DNA from: Streptomyces kaniharaensis
GTDB lineage: Bacteria > Actinomycetota > Actinomycetes > Streptomycetales > Streptomycetaceae
DNA length: 64,000 nucleotides
Direction of reading: 5' to 3'
Assembly: GCF_009569385.1 (NCBI RefSeq)
Contig: NZ_WBOF01000002.1
Location: 372,001 to 436,000 of the forward strand
The translations under genes and the position numbers were made by a program. The notes below the pieces were generated by a model, which worked only from the letters and a program-made list of their open reading frames with translations, did no database searches and had not been told where the DNA came from. Of this stretch, positions 16,780-25,308 are shown piece after piece (position 1 is the stretch's first letter; the number at the start of each line of letters is the position of its first letter).

Positions 16780-19700
16780 TCACGACCCCGCCGGCACCGC
16801 GGCCGCCGGTTCGTGGACGGCGGGAGCCGGTACGTCCGGCCGGCCGACGACCGCCCCGCCCGCCCCTCCCGGCGGCGGCACGTCCGACGGGAGCACGGTG
16901 CGGGACCCGGCGCTCCCGGCGATCCGGCGCGCCAGCAGGTGGGCTCCGCGGGCGCCGTGCGCCGGGTCCTGCCCGGCCAGCACCGCACGGGCCTCCGGCG
17001 CGACGACCAGGCCCAGCGCCGCCAGCCGTCGCTCCGTCAGCTCGGCCAACTCCGGTCCGCTGTAAGCGGGGAGGCGCAGGTACTCGGCGAACCCGCCCGC
17101 CAGATCGGTGCGCGCGACCAGCAGGTCCATCAGGTACGGCGCCCGCCCGGAGAGCACCAGGACGGCGCCGTGGGCGTCCCGTCCGGCCGCCTCGGCCGCC
17201 AACGCGTCCACCACCGCCGCCTGTTCGGCGGCGGGACGGCGCTCGAAGAGCGGATCCGCCTCGACCAGCAGCACCCCTCCGGCGGCCTCCCGGAAGGCGT
17301 CGGCCAGCCGGGCGCGCGGCTGCTCCGCCCACCGGGCCGGGACGGCGGACAGCGGCAGCCGCTCCAGCGTGCCCAGCGGCACGAGGCCGGCCCCGGCCAA
17401 CGAGCGGGCATAGGCGGTGGCAAGGGCGCGCCGACCACTGCCGGGCGGTCCCTCCAGCACGACGTCCGCCAGGCCGGCGGCGCCCTGGTCGCGCTCGACG
17501 AGAACGTCGAGCCGGGCGGCCAGCGCCTGCCGGACGGTGGTGAGGCCGGTGAGCCCGGCCAGGTGGCACGAGGCCGCGGCCGCCCGTGACGGCAGGGGCG
17601 CGGCAGGGGCGGCGGCCGGCGCCGGCGGCGTCTCCCCGGCCGGCCGGTCCCGCCGTTCGGCCTCGCCGGGCAGGGCGGTGAGGTCGGCGGCGGTCAGGCG
17701 GCTGAGTTCGCCGTCGTCCGCGGGCGGCCGGACGGCCAGCCGGGACGCCTGGTTGCTGATCATCGTCTCGAAGACCTGGCGCGCGACCCGGCCGTTGCCG
17801 AACGTCGGCCCCTTGGGGACGTCCTCGAAGTGGCGGGTCAGCGCCGCCCCCGCGTCCCCGGTCAGTTCGTAGCAGTGCTTGGCGCACAGGCCCCGGACGA
17901 TGGTGACCAGTTCCGCCGGCTCGTAGTTGGGGAACTCCACCGTGCGCGAGAACCGGGAGGCCATGCCGGGGTTGGAGGCCAGGAACTGGTCCATCTGCTC
18001 GGAGTAGCCCGCGACGATGACGACGATCTCGTCGCGGTGGTCCTCCATCAGCTTCATCAGGGTCTCGACGGCCTCCTGTCCGAAGTCCGGTCCGGTGCCC
18101 CGGGACTGGTTGGTCAGGGTGTACGCCTCGTCGACGAAGAGCACCCCGCCGAGCGCCTTGGTGAAGACCTCCGTGGTCTTGATGGCGGTGCCGCCGATGA
18201 TCTGGGCGACCAGGTCGGCGCGGGCCACCTCGACGATGTGGCCCTGGCCGAGGATGCCCAGTTCGGCGAGGACGGCGCCGTAGAGCCGGGCCACCGTGGT
18301 CTTGCCGGTGCCGGGCGGGCCCGCGAACACCAGGTGGCGGCTCATCGGGGGCATCGGCAGGCCCATCTCCTGCCGCCGCTGGGTCATCCGGTTGAGGTTG
18401 ATCAGGCCGGTGACCTCGCGCTTGACGCTCTCCAGGCCGACCAGCGCGTCCAGTTCGGCCAGCGGCCCGGTGCCGGGGAGGCCCGGGACGGCGCCGGTGC
18501 CGTCGGCCGGCCGCGCGCCGTCCGCCCCCGCGCCGCGCTCCGGACGGGCGGCGGTCCCGTTGTCCCGGACGTCGCTGTCGTGCACCAGCGCCGAGCCGTC
18601 CGGGCCTGCCGACCTGACCCCGTCGCCCGCGTTGTCGACGACCGTGCAGTTGCCGAGGTCGGCGCGGGCCCCGGCCCGCACGTCGACGCCGTGGCCACGC
18701 GCACCGCTGATCCGGCAGCCCACGGCGGTGAACGAGCCGCCCTCCAGGACTTGTACGCCGTCGGCCCCGGATCCGGTGAACTCGCTGTCGTGGGCGTCCA
18801 GTTCGCCCTGCTCACCGACAACCGCGGGGCAGCCGTCCAGCGTCGAACCGGACAGCCTGACGCTCGCGCCGTCCAGCACGCCGAGGCCCCGACCGCCGCC
18901 GGTCGTGCCCAGCCTGACGCCGGTGAGGCGTCCGCTGGTGGACCGGCCGGCCAGGTCCACCGCGTGGCCGCCGGCGAGAGTGATCTCCGCCTCCCGCAGG
19001 GCCAGTTCGGCCCCTCCGTCGGCCCGGACGCCGTCGCCGGCCGTCCCGCTGACGGTGAGCCGGTCCAGCTCGGCGGCGGCACCGTCAGCGAGCCGGACGG
19101 CCGTGGTGGCGGCGTCCCGCACGGTCAGCCGGTCCGCCACGGCGACGCTGCCGGCGCCGGTCACCCGCAGGCCCACCGGTGCCCCGGTGATCCGGACGTC
19201 CTCCAGCACCGGCCGGGCGCCCCCGGTGACCTCCACCCCGGTGTCGGCCGCACCGTCGACCGTGCAGCCGCGCAGCACCGGCGCCGCCCCGCCCGCGACG
19301 TGCACCGCCTGGCCGGCCGACCCTTCGAAGGCGCAGCCGGCGAGGACGGTCTCGCCCCGGCTGGTCAGGTAGGCGTCCACCGCGGCGCTGCCGGACACGG
19401 TGACCCGGCGCAGCTCGGCCCGGGCCTCCTGTTCGACGGCGACGCCCGGTTTGGCGCTGCCGGTGATGCGGGTGGCCTCGATGACGACCGTGCCGCTGCC
19501 GTTGACGCAGACACCGTTGCCCCGGGGACGGACCAGTCGGCAGTCCCGCACCTCCAGGCGTCCGCGCTCGGCGACCACGACGGCCGAGGAGCCGGCGTCG
19601 GCCACCTCGGTGTCCTCCAGCACGCTGGCGCCGGTGGAGGTGACCACCACGCCCGCGCCGTGCGGGTTGTCGACCCGGCACCCGCGCGCGGCGAGGGTGG

Positions 19701-20079
19701 CGTCCTGCCGGACCAGCACGGCGGCCCACGCCTCGCCGCGGATCCGGCAGCCGTCCAGCGCGGACTGCCCGCGGCGCAGGTCCAGCACCGGGGCCTGCCG
19801 GTCGGTGCCGGAGAGCACCAGGCCGGAGAGCCCGACCGCCTCGGCGTCCACCACGACCGTGCTGCCGGCGACGGCGTGCACCTCGACGGTCCCGCCGTCG
19901 CCGGCGCCTCCGACGTCCCCGGCGGCCACGGTGACCGCGCGGGTGATGACGAGCGCCTCCTCGTACCGGCCCGGGGCGACGGTGATCAGCGCCCCCTCGG
20001 GGGCCTCGGCGAGGGCGGCGGAGATCGAGCGGTGGGCGCCCGGGCGGACCGGGGAGACCAACAGCACCTGTCTGCTCAC
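16780..20079 (-). CDS. Beta-helix / EccA-type AAA+ ATPase fusion
   Basis: The 1099-residue protein has an N-terminal ~490-residue right-handed parallel beta-helix region, with repeats such as SGLVLSGTDRQAPVLDL and LEDVRITGAPVGLRV. An EccA/CbxX-type AAA+ domain follows, with Walker A GPPGTGKTTVAR near residue 585, Walker B GGVLFVDEAYTL near 642 and arginines in NPGMASRFSRTVEF. A second AAA-like module begins near 875, but its Walker A reads GPPGSGRRAL (no Lys) and its Walker B is LLVEADPLF, so it looks inactive. EccA ATPases are cytosolic helpers of ESX export. The GTG start overlaps the upstream stop as GTGA and has a good AAGGAG site. Confidence 0.85.
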   Translation of the reverse strand: MSRQVLLVSPVRPGAHRSISAALAEAPEGALITVAPGRYEEALVITRAVTVAAGDVGGAGDGGTVEVHAVAGSTVVVDAEAVGLSGLVLSGTDRQAPVLDLRRGQSALDGCRIRGEAWAAVLVRQDATLAARGCRVDNPHGAGVVVTSTGASVLEDTEVADAGSSAVVVAERGRLEVRDCRLVRPRGNGVCVNGSGTVVIEATRITGSAKPGVAVEQEARAELRRVTVSGSAAVDAYLTSRGETVLAGCAFEGSAGQAVHVAGGAAPVLRGCTVDGAADTGVEVTGGARPVLEDVRITGAPVGLRVTGAGSVAVADRLTVRDAATTAVRLADGAAAELDRLTVSGTAGDGVRADGGAELALREAEITLAGGHAVDLAGRSTSGRLTGVRLGTTGGGRGLGVLDGASVRLSGSTLDGCPAVVGEQGELDAHDSEFTGSGADGVQVLEGGSFTAVGCRISGARGHGVDVRAGARADLGNCTVVDNAGDGVRSAGPDGSALVHDSDVRDNGTAARPERGAGADGARPADGTGAVPGLPGTGPLAELDALVGLESVKREVTGLINLNRMTQRRQEMGLPMPPMSRHLVFAGPPGTGKTTVARLYGAVLAELGILGQGHIVEVARADLVAQIIGGTAIKTTEVFTKALGGVLFVDEAYTLTNQSRGTGPDFGQEAVETLMKLMEDHRDEIVVIVAGYSEQMDQFLASNPGMASRFSRTVEFPNYEPAELVTIVRGLCAKHCYELTGDAGAALTRHFEDVPKGPTFGNGRVARQVFETMISNQASRLAVRPPADDGELSRLTAADLTALPGEAERRDRPAGETPPAPAAAPAAPLPSRAAAASCHLAGLTGLTTVRQALAARLDVLVERDQGAAGLADVVLEGPPGSGRRALATAYARSLAGAGLVPLGTLERLPLSAVPARWAEQPRARLADAFREAAGGVLLVEADPLFERRPAAEQAAVVDALAAEAAGRDAHGAVLVLSGRAPYLMDLLVARTDLAGGFAEYLRLPAYSGPELAELTERRLAALGLVVAPEARAVLAGQDPAHGARGAHLLARRIAGSAGSRTVLPSDVPPPGGAGGAVVGRPDVPAPAVHEPAAAVPAGS

Positions 20080-22523
20080 GGGCGGGCTCCTTCCGAAGGG
20101 GTGGTGGGGACCAGGCCGGGCGGGTCGGCGCCCTCGGCGTCGTCGTCGGTCCCGGCACCGGCGAGCGCGGGCAGGATCCGTTCCAGGCCGGCCAGGGCCA
20201 GCGCGTCGAGCTTCGCCGGGCGCAGCTGCACCCGGCCGTCGGCGGTGATCTCGGACGGGGACAGCTCGCGCAGCAGCACGGTGCGCCCGTCCACCCGCAG
20301 CACCTTGAAGCCGGTGCCGGGCAGGAACAGCACCCGGTCGGGCACGGACGGGTCCAGCAGGGCGGTCCGACGGGCCGTCATCGACCAGACCAGCACATCG
20401 GTCCCGTCCGACGGGCCCGGGTGCAACGTGGTGCGGGCGTGGCAGAAGGCCCACTCGGTGAGCAGCTCCCCCTCGCGGTAGAGCGCCCGCTCCGACGCGT
20501 CCAGCCGGGTACGGAGCAGCGCCGGCCCGCGGTACGAGGGCAGCCGGCCCAGCCCCGCCGCCACGCAGCGGGCCATCGGCACGTGCGGGCCCGGGACCGC
20601 GCTCCGGACGGCGGCGTCGGCCCGGCGGCCGTCGCCCGAGAGGTAGAGCCGGACGGCGACCAGCTCGGTCAGCGCCGCCGACCCCCCGGCCCGGCCCTCC
20701 CCGCGCAGCCCCGGGGACTCCGACATCACCCGGGACACCGAGCCGGCCATCGCGTTGAACTGCTCGCTGAACGTACGACGCACCCAGTCCCGCTCCTGGT
20801 CGATCCCGCGCTCCGACGGCACCGCACAGGCGGCAACCGTCGGCGTCGGCTGGATCCGCACCCGGGCGGGCGCGGGGGTCGGGGGCGGAGTCGGCTCGGG
20901 CGGCGCGGGCACCGGGTGGCGCGACGGCTCCGGCGCGGGGTCGGGCACCGGGCGGGCCGCCGCCGGCGCGGGCACGGGCCCGCCGGACTCCAGCCGGAAC
21001 CGCGGTGCCGGCGCCGGGGCCGGGTTGCGGTTCGGGTTCGGGTCCGGGTTCGAGGGGTCCGGTGCCGGAAGGGTCACGGCAGGCTCGGCGACGGCCGCGT
21101 CCGGACCGACGCCGTCCGAGCCTCCCGGACCGCCGGCGGCCGCATCCTCGCCACGGGGCTCGGGCCCGGCCTGTGCAGGGGCGCCGGGGCTCCGGCGAGC
21201 GGCCTCGTGGCGCGCCGGCTCCGTGGCCGTTCCGCCGCCGCGAAGGCTCTCCGGCGAGCCCGGCTCCGGAAGGGACGCGCTCTGACGAGCGGTCTCCGGA
21301 CCAGCCGCCCCGGGAAGGGGAACCTGGGGGTGAGGGGCTTGCGAGCCGTTCGGCCCGGGAACGGTCGCGCCGGCACGCACCGGCGCGGCGCCGGCCGGCG
21401 CCGGGATGGCCGGCAGCCGCGTCGTCCCGGGAGCGACCGGAGCCGGAGCCGCGGGGGCGCGGACCACGGTCTGGTGCGCGTCGGCCGTCCGGGGAACGGC
21501 GGCCCTGGCTTCGCACCCGGCCGCACCGACCGCCTCGATCGCCCCGCCCGATGGCCGGCCAGGATCCGCCCCCGGAGACCCGGCAGCACCTCCCGGTGCC
21601 GGCACCGGTGGCGCGGAGCGCGTGCCGCCCCCCGGGAGGTGCACCAGCTCCGCCGGGCGGCCCGGCCCGGTCGGTGCCGGGCCCGCGGCGACGAGGACGC
21701 CCCCGGCGTCACCGACCGCGGCCGGGAGGGCGGCGTACCGGACGACCGGGTGGCCGAGTGCGTCGGCGAGGGCCTGCCCGGGATCGGCGGTGGCGGGGGT
21801 GTCCAGGGTGCCGTGCAGGACGAAGCGGACCGCCGGCCGGGCGCTGGGCAGCACCGCGCCCCAGAAATTCGCCACCTCGTCGAGGGTGACCGCCGGGGCG
21901 CCGGGGCTGCCGAGCACGACGAGCAGCAGTTCCGGGTCGGCCGGTACGGCCTCGACCAGGTGCCGCCGCTCGGCGTCCGCGGGTTCCTCCCGGGTGCTGC
22001 GCAGCCAGACCCCGGCGGGCAGCGGCTCGGCGACCGCGTGCGGACCGGCCGGCCAGGGGCGGACGGGGGTGGAGAACTCCCAGGACGGCTTGGGGAACCG
22101 CTGTCCGTCCCGCTCGGCCGCCCGGCCCGGGCGGTACCGCAGCCACCCGTCGCCGTGGTGCGCGGGTACGAAGAGTCCGCCGGTGACGGTGGGCGTGACC
22201 TCGCCGTCGGGCGCAATCACCTCCCGGTCGAGCCGTTCGGCGATCCGCGCGGCCGCCTGCCCGACCTCGGTGCGGTCGCCGCGGCCGAAGACCAGCCGCA
22301 GGCTGCCGTAGCGGGCGGGCGCGAGCAGCCGGGCAACCGCCGTCCACTCGCGCTCGGCGGCGCCGGCGGGCAGGTCGACCACGACCAGGATGTGCCGTTC
22401 GTCGCGGGCGAGGCCGCGGGCGAAGGCGACGGCCCGGCCGTCCGGGCCGCCCTTGGGGTGGATGAGCAGGGCGCCGCCGTCTCCGGCGCGCAGGCGCAGT
22501 CGCACGGTCCGTTCCCCCTTCAC
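20076..22523 (-). CDS. ESX-associated protein with degenerate ADP-ribosyltransferase-like C-terminal fold
   Basis: The 815-residue protein is encoded between eccB and the EccA-type ATPase, overlapping both as GTGA, so it is part of the ESX operon. Residues ~1-290 form an alpha/beta region (RLRLRAGDGGALLIHPKGG; ERHILVVVDLPAG). Residues ~300-560 are a Pro/Ala-rich linker. The C-terminal ~240 residues contain YRGPALLRTRL, TEWAFCHARTTL and VLFLPGTGFKVLRV, in the order and spacing of R-S-E ADP-ribosyltransferases. The catalytic Glu pair expected just before VLF is replaced by PDR. It may be a structural module derived from that fold, or only a chance resemblance. It holds the position where eccE might be expected but shows no EccE-like membrane segments. 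Confidence 0.6.
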   Translation of the reverse strand: MKGERTVRLRLRAGDGGALLIHPKGGPDGRAVAFARGLARDERHILVVVDLPAGAAEREWTAVARLLAPARYGSLRLVFGRGDRTEVGQAAARIAERLDREVIAPDGEVTPTVTGGLFVPAHHGDGWLRYRPGRAAERDGQRFPKPSWEFSTPVRPWPAGPHAVAEPLPAGVWLRSTREEPADAERRHLVEAVPADPELLLVVLGSPGAPAVTLDEVANFWGAVLPSARPAVRFVLHGTLDTPATADPGQALADALGHPVVRYAALPAAVGDAGGVLVAAGPAPTGPGRPAELVHLPGGGTRSAPPVPAPGGAAGSPGADPGRPSGGAIEAVGAAGCEARAAVPRTADAHQTVVRAPAAPAPVAPGTTRLPAIPAPAGAAPVRAGATVPGPNGSQAPHPQVPLPGAAGPETARQSASLPEPGSPESLRGGGTATEPARHEAARRSPGAPAQAGPEPRGEDAAAGGPGGSDGVGPDAAVAEPAVTLPAPDPSNPDPNPNRNPAPAPAPRFRLESGGPVPAPAAARPVPDPAPEPSRHPVPAPPEPTPPPTPAPARVRIQPTPTVAACAVPSERGIDQERDWVRRTFSEQFNAMAGSVSRVMSESPGLRGEGRAGGSAALTELVAVRLYLSGDGRRADAAVRSAVPGPHVPMARCVAAGLGRLPSYRGPALLRTRLDASERALYREGELLTEWAFCHARTTLHPGPSDGTDVLVWSMTARRTALLDPSVPDRVLFLPGTGFKVLRVDGRTVLLRELSPSEITADGRVQLRPAKLDALALAGLERILPALAGAGTDDDAEGADPPGLVPTTPSEGARP

Positions 22524-23908
22524 CGGCGCGCCGCGGCGCGGCCGAGGGCGGGGCCCTCGGGCAGCAGCGCGAGGACGTCGGCGGGAAGGGTCAGGACGCG
22601 ACGCGCGTCGCCGAGGCCGAGCGCGCGGAGGGCGTCGCCGTCGGTGACCCGGTACCGGGCGCCCTGCTCGGTGACGAGGTACGGAGGGCCGCCGACCGGC
22701 CCGGTGGCGAGCACCCCGGTGCCGGGCGGCAGGACGACGGGGCGGGCGAGGACCGGGGCGAGGACGAGACGGACCGTGCCGCCGGGCCCGGTCCGCAGGC
22801 AGAGCGCGCCGGCGTCGGGGGCGGGGAGGCCGGTGACGGCGGGGAGTCGGTTGAGTGCGCCGCGGTCGGCCGAGAGCGGGGCCGTGGCGAGGTCGGCGGC
22901 GGTGACGGTCCGTGGGGCGGGAGCGCCGGGCAGGGCTGCGAGCAGGGCGTACTCGGTCGGGCCGACCGGGGCGAGGCCGTCGGCGCGCTGGACGTAGTGG
23001 TGGGCGTCGGCGCCGGGGCCGGTGCTGAACAGCTGGCCGGTGACGGTGCTCTGGCCGGCGACGGTGCCGGCCGGGGCCCCGGCGCCGGGCGGCGCGCTCG
23101 CCGCGAGGGGCGCTCCGGTGGGCACGGCGGCGAGCCAGTCGGCCGGGACGGCGACGGCGGGCCGGTCGTCCAGGCCGAGCGCGATCAGGGCGGAGTCCGC
23201 GGGGACGGCGTACTTGGTGTCGCCCACCAGCAGGTGGCGGGCGCCGTCCGGGCCGGCGACCAGCGCTGCCCGGCCGGCGGGCAGGCCGGGCAGCACGTCG
23301 GCGGCCGGCCCGAAGACCAGCGTCTGGCCCACCGGGACGGCACCCCCGGCCGCACCTCCCCCTGCGCCTTGGCCGCCTCCCCCGGCGGCTGACCCGGCCG
23401 GTGCTCCGCCGCCCGCCGCACCCGGCGCCGGAGCGCCGGTGACGTCCGTGCGCAGGCACCGCGCCCAGGCACCGTCGAGCAGCCCGGCGGCGGCCGGAAC
23501 GGCGTCGGGGGCGTCCGGGATGCCGACCGGGACGCCGCGCGGGGTGCCCGCCAGCACCTCGGCCGGGACCGTCTCGGGCGCGGCCGGGCCGCCGGCGATC
23601 AGCAGCGCCGAGGCCTGGTTGCGGGCCGGGCGGAGTTCGCCGCCCAGGTAGACGTAGCGGTTGCCGGTCTCCTTCTCCACGACGACGGCGCCGTCCTTGC
23701 GCCATGCGGTGCTCGCCGGCGGGGCGAGCAGGCCGGCGACGGCGAAGCCGCCGCAGAGCAGGACGGCGACGCCGGCGCCGAGGACGGTGCCGAGCGCGGA
23801 CCGGCGGGTGGGGCTGTCGCCCTGGCCGGGGTCACCCCCGACGAGGGCGGAGGCCAGTCGGCCCATCGCGAACTGGTAGGACTGCACGTGGTCGCGTCGT
23901 GTCTGCAC
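22520..23908 (-). CDS. eccB: Type VII secretion protein EccB
   Basis: The 462-residue protein begins QTRRDHVQSYQFAMGRLASALV, the hallmark start of EccB. One transmembrane helix follows at about residues 42-65 (VLGAGVAVLLCGGFAVAGLL), then a large extracytoplasmic domain with repeated strands (VVVEKETGNRYVYLGG; VGDTKYAVPADSALIALGL). Two cysteines, in WARCLRTDV and ALCLRTGPG, sit where EccB forms a conserved disulfide. A Gly-rich insertion occurs near residue 170-190. The GTG at 23908 follows the eccD stop by 8 bases, and the stop overlaps the next gene. EccB anchors the ESX membrane complex. Confidence 0.93.
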   Translation of the reverse strand: MQTRRDHVQSYQFAMGRLASALVGGDPGQGDSPTRRSALGTVLGAGVAVLLCGGFAVAGLLAPPASTAWRKDGAVVVEKETGNRYVYLGGELRPARNQASALLIAGGPAAPETVPAEVLAGTPRGVPVGIPDAPDAVPAAAGLLDGAWARCLRTDVTGAPAPGAAGGGAPAGSAAGGGGQGAGGGAAGGAVPVGQTLVFGPAADVLPGLPAGRAALVAGPDGARHLLVGDTKYAVPADSALIALGLDDRPAVAVPADWLAAVPTGAPLAASAPPGAGAPAGTVAGQSTVTGQLFSTGPGADAHHYVQRADGLAPVGPTEYALLAALPGAPAPRTVTAADLATAPLSADRGALNRLPAVTGLPAPDAGALCLRTGPGGTVRLVLAPVLARPVVLPPGTGVLATGPVGGPPYLVTEQGARYRVTDGDALRALGLGDARRVLTLPADVLALLPEGPALGRAAARR

Positions 23909-23916
23909 GGTCGCCC

Positions 23917-25308
23917 CTAGCCGGCCAGGGCCCGCAGCCGGGCGTAGACACCGATCACCTGGAGCACCAGCGGCAGCAGGGCGATCGCGGTGACGGTCTC
24001 GGCGAGGTCGCCGAGGTGGCCCCAGATCGGGAGCAGCCGGGCCCGCGGCAGCCGCCAGGCGGCGGCGGGCAGCAGCGCGGCGGCGGCGAGCAGCACCGCG
24101 ATCGCGGCGGCCTGCCCGGCGGGGCCGGCGGGCGCGACCCGGAGGACGAGCACCAGCGCCGCCGCGTAGGCGCCGCACAGCAGCGCGGGGACGCGCTGAA
24201 GGGTGCCTTCCGTGCCACGGGCGCGCAGCAGCTGGGCGGCCCCCAGGGTGAGCGGCAGCAGCCACCCGGCCCAGGAGGGGTCGAGGACGACCAGCAGGGT
24301 GACGGCGGCGGCCTGGACCAGGGCGGAGGCCGCGGCGATGGTGTCCAGGAAGGCGGTGGCCAGGGTGACCCGGCGGCCCAGCCGTTCGCCGGGTTCGGGC
24401 TCGATGTCGCACTGGAGTTCGTCGGCGTCGCGCGGCAGGTGCGGCACGCGCAGCCGGGCCGCCCGCAGCGCGAGCCGCGGCGCCAGGTGGCCGAGCACGA
24501 AGAGCGCGACCGCCAGGACGGCGGCGGCCTGGACCGCGCCGGCCCAGCCGGCCCGGACGGCGATCGCACCGCAGGCCGCGGCGACGCCGGTGACCAGAGC
24601 CGTGCCGGGGACGGCCAGCGGCAGCGCGCCGATCCCGAGCAGCAGCGCGGCGAGCGCCACGACGCCGCCGGCGGCGGCCAGCACCGCGGTGGCGCCCGGA
24701 AGGTGGCCGCCGGCGGGGGCCCGCAGGGTCAACCCGGCGAGCGCGACGAACCAGAGCGCGCCGACGCCGGTGAGCAGCACGCTGCCCCGGTCGGCGCGCA
24801 TCCGGGCCGTCACGGCGCAGGCGGTGGTGAGGCCGGCGGCGGCGGCCGCGCAGCGCGCCGCGGTGGCCGGACCCGCGCCGGCGCCGAGCAGGGCGGCGGC
24901 GAGTGCGGCCAGGGCCCCGCCGGCGAGCACCAGGGCGAGGGCGCGGGTGAGGCCGGGCCGCCACCGGCCGGGGCCCCGGCCGACGCGGTCGGCGACGCCG
25001 TCGGCGAGGTCGTCGAAGTGTGGGACGGGCAACGGCGCCCCGGCGGGGCGCAGGTGGAGGACGTCGCCGTGACGGAGACCGGCCGTGGCTGGGGTGGCCC
25101 CGGGGTCGAGGGGCTCGTCGCCGAGGCGCTGGAGGACCCATCGGCCGTCGGCGCGGTCGGGCCCGGCGGGCAGGGCGCGGAGCAGCACCGGCAGCAGGGC
25201 GGAGACGGTGGTGGTGACGGGGACGGCGAGGTCGGCGCGGCCGGCCGGGCCGTCGACGGTGAGCCGGCAGACCTCGGTGGCCTCGACCGGGGGCGGTGCG
25301 GTGGTCAT
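23917..25308 (-). CDS. eccD: Type VII secretion integral membrane protein EccD
   Basis: The 463-residue protein has an N-terminal ubiquitin-like domain (residues ~10-95; VCRLTVDGPAGRADLAVPV ... RHGDVLHLRP). About eleven hydrophobic helices follow, for example LTRALALVLAGGALAALAAALL and AVQAAAVLAVALFVLGHL. A cytosolic loop holds PHLPRDADELQCDIEPEPGE. This is the EccD/YukD-type arrangement that forms the ESX pore scaffold. Its ATG overlaps the eccC stop (ATGA), so translation is coupled. Length is slightly below the mycobacterial average but complete. Confidence 0.93.
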   Translation of the reverse strand: MTTAPPPVEATEVCRLTVDGPAGRADLAVPVTTTVSALLPVLLRALPAGPDRADGRWVLQRLGDEPLDPGATPATAGLRHGDVLHLRPAGAPLPVPHFDDLADGVADRVGRGPGRWRPGLTRALALVLAGGALAALAAALLGAGAGPATAARCAAAAAGLTTACAVTARMRADRGSVLLTGVGALWFVALAGLTLRAPAGGHLPGATAVLAAAGGVVALAALLLGIGALPLAVPGTALVTGVAAACGAIAVRAGWAGAVQAAAVLAVALFVLGHLAPRLALRAARLRVPHLPRDADELQCDIEPEPGERLGRRVTLATAFLDTIAAASALVQAAAVTLLVVLDPSWAGWLLPLTLGAAQLLRARGTEGTLQRVPALLCGAYAAALVLVLRVAPAGPAGQAAAIAVLLAAAALLPAAAWRLPRARLLPIWGHLGDLAETVTAIALLPLVLQVIGVYARLRALAG

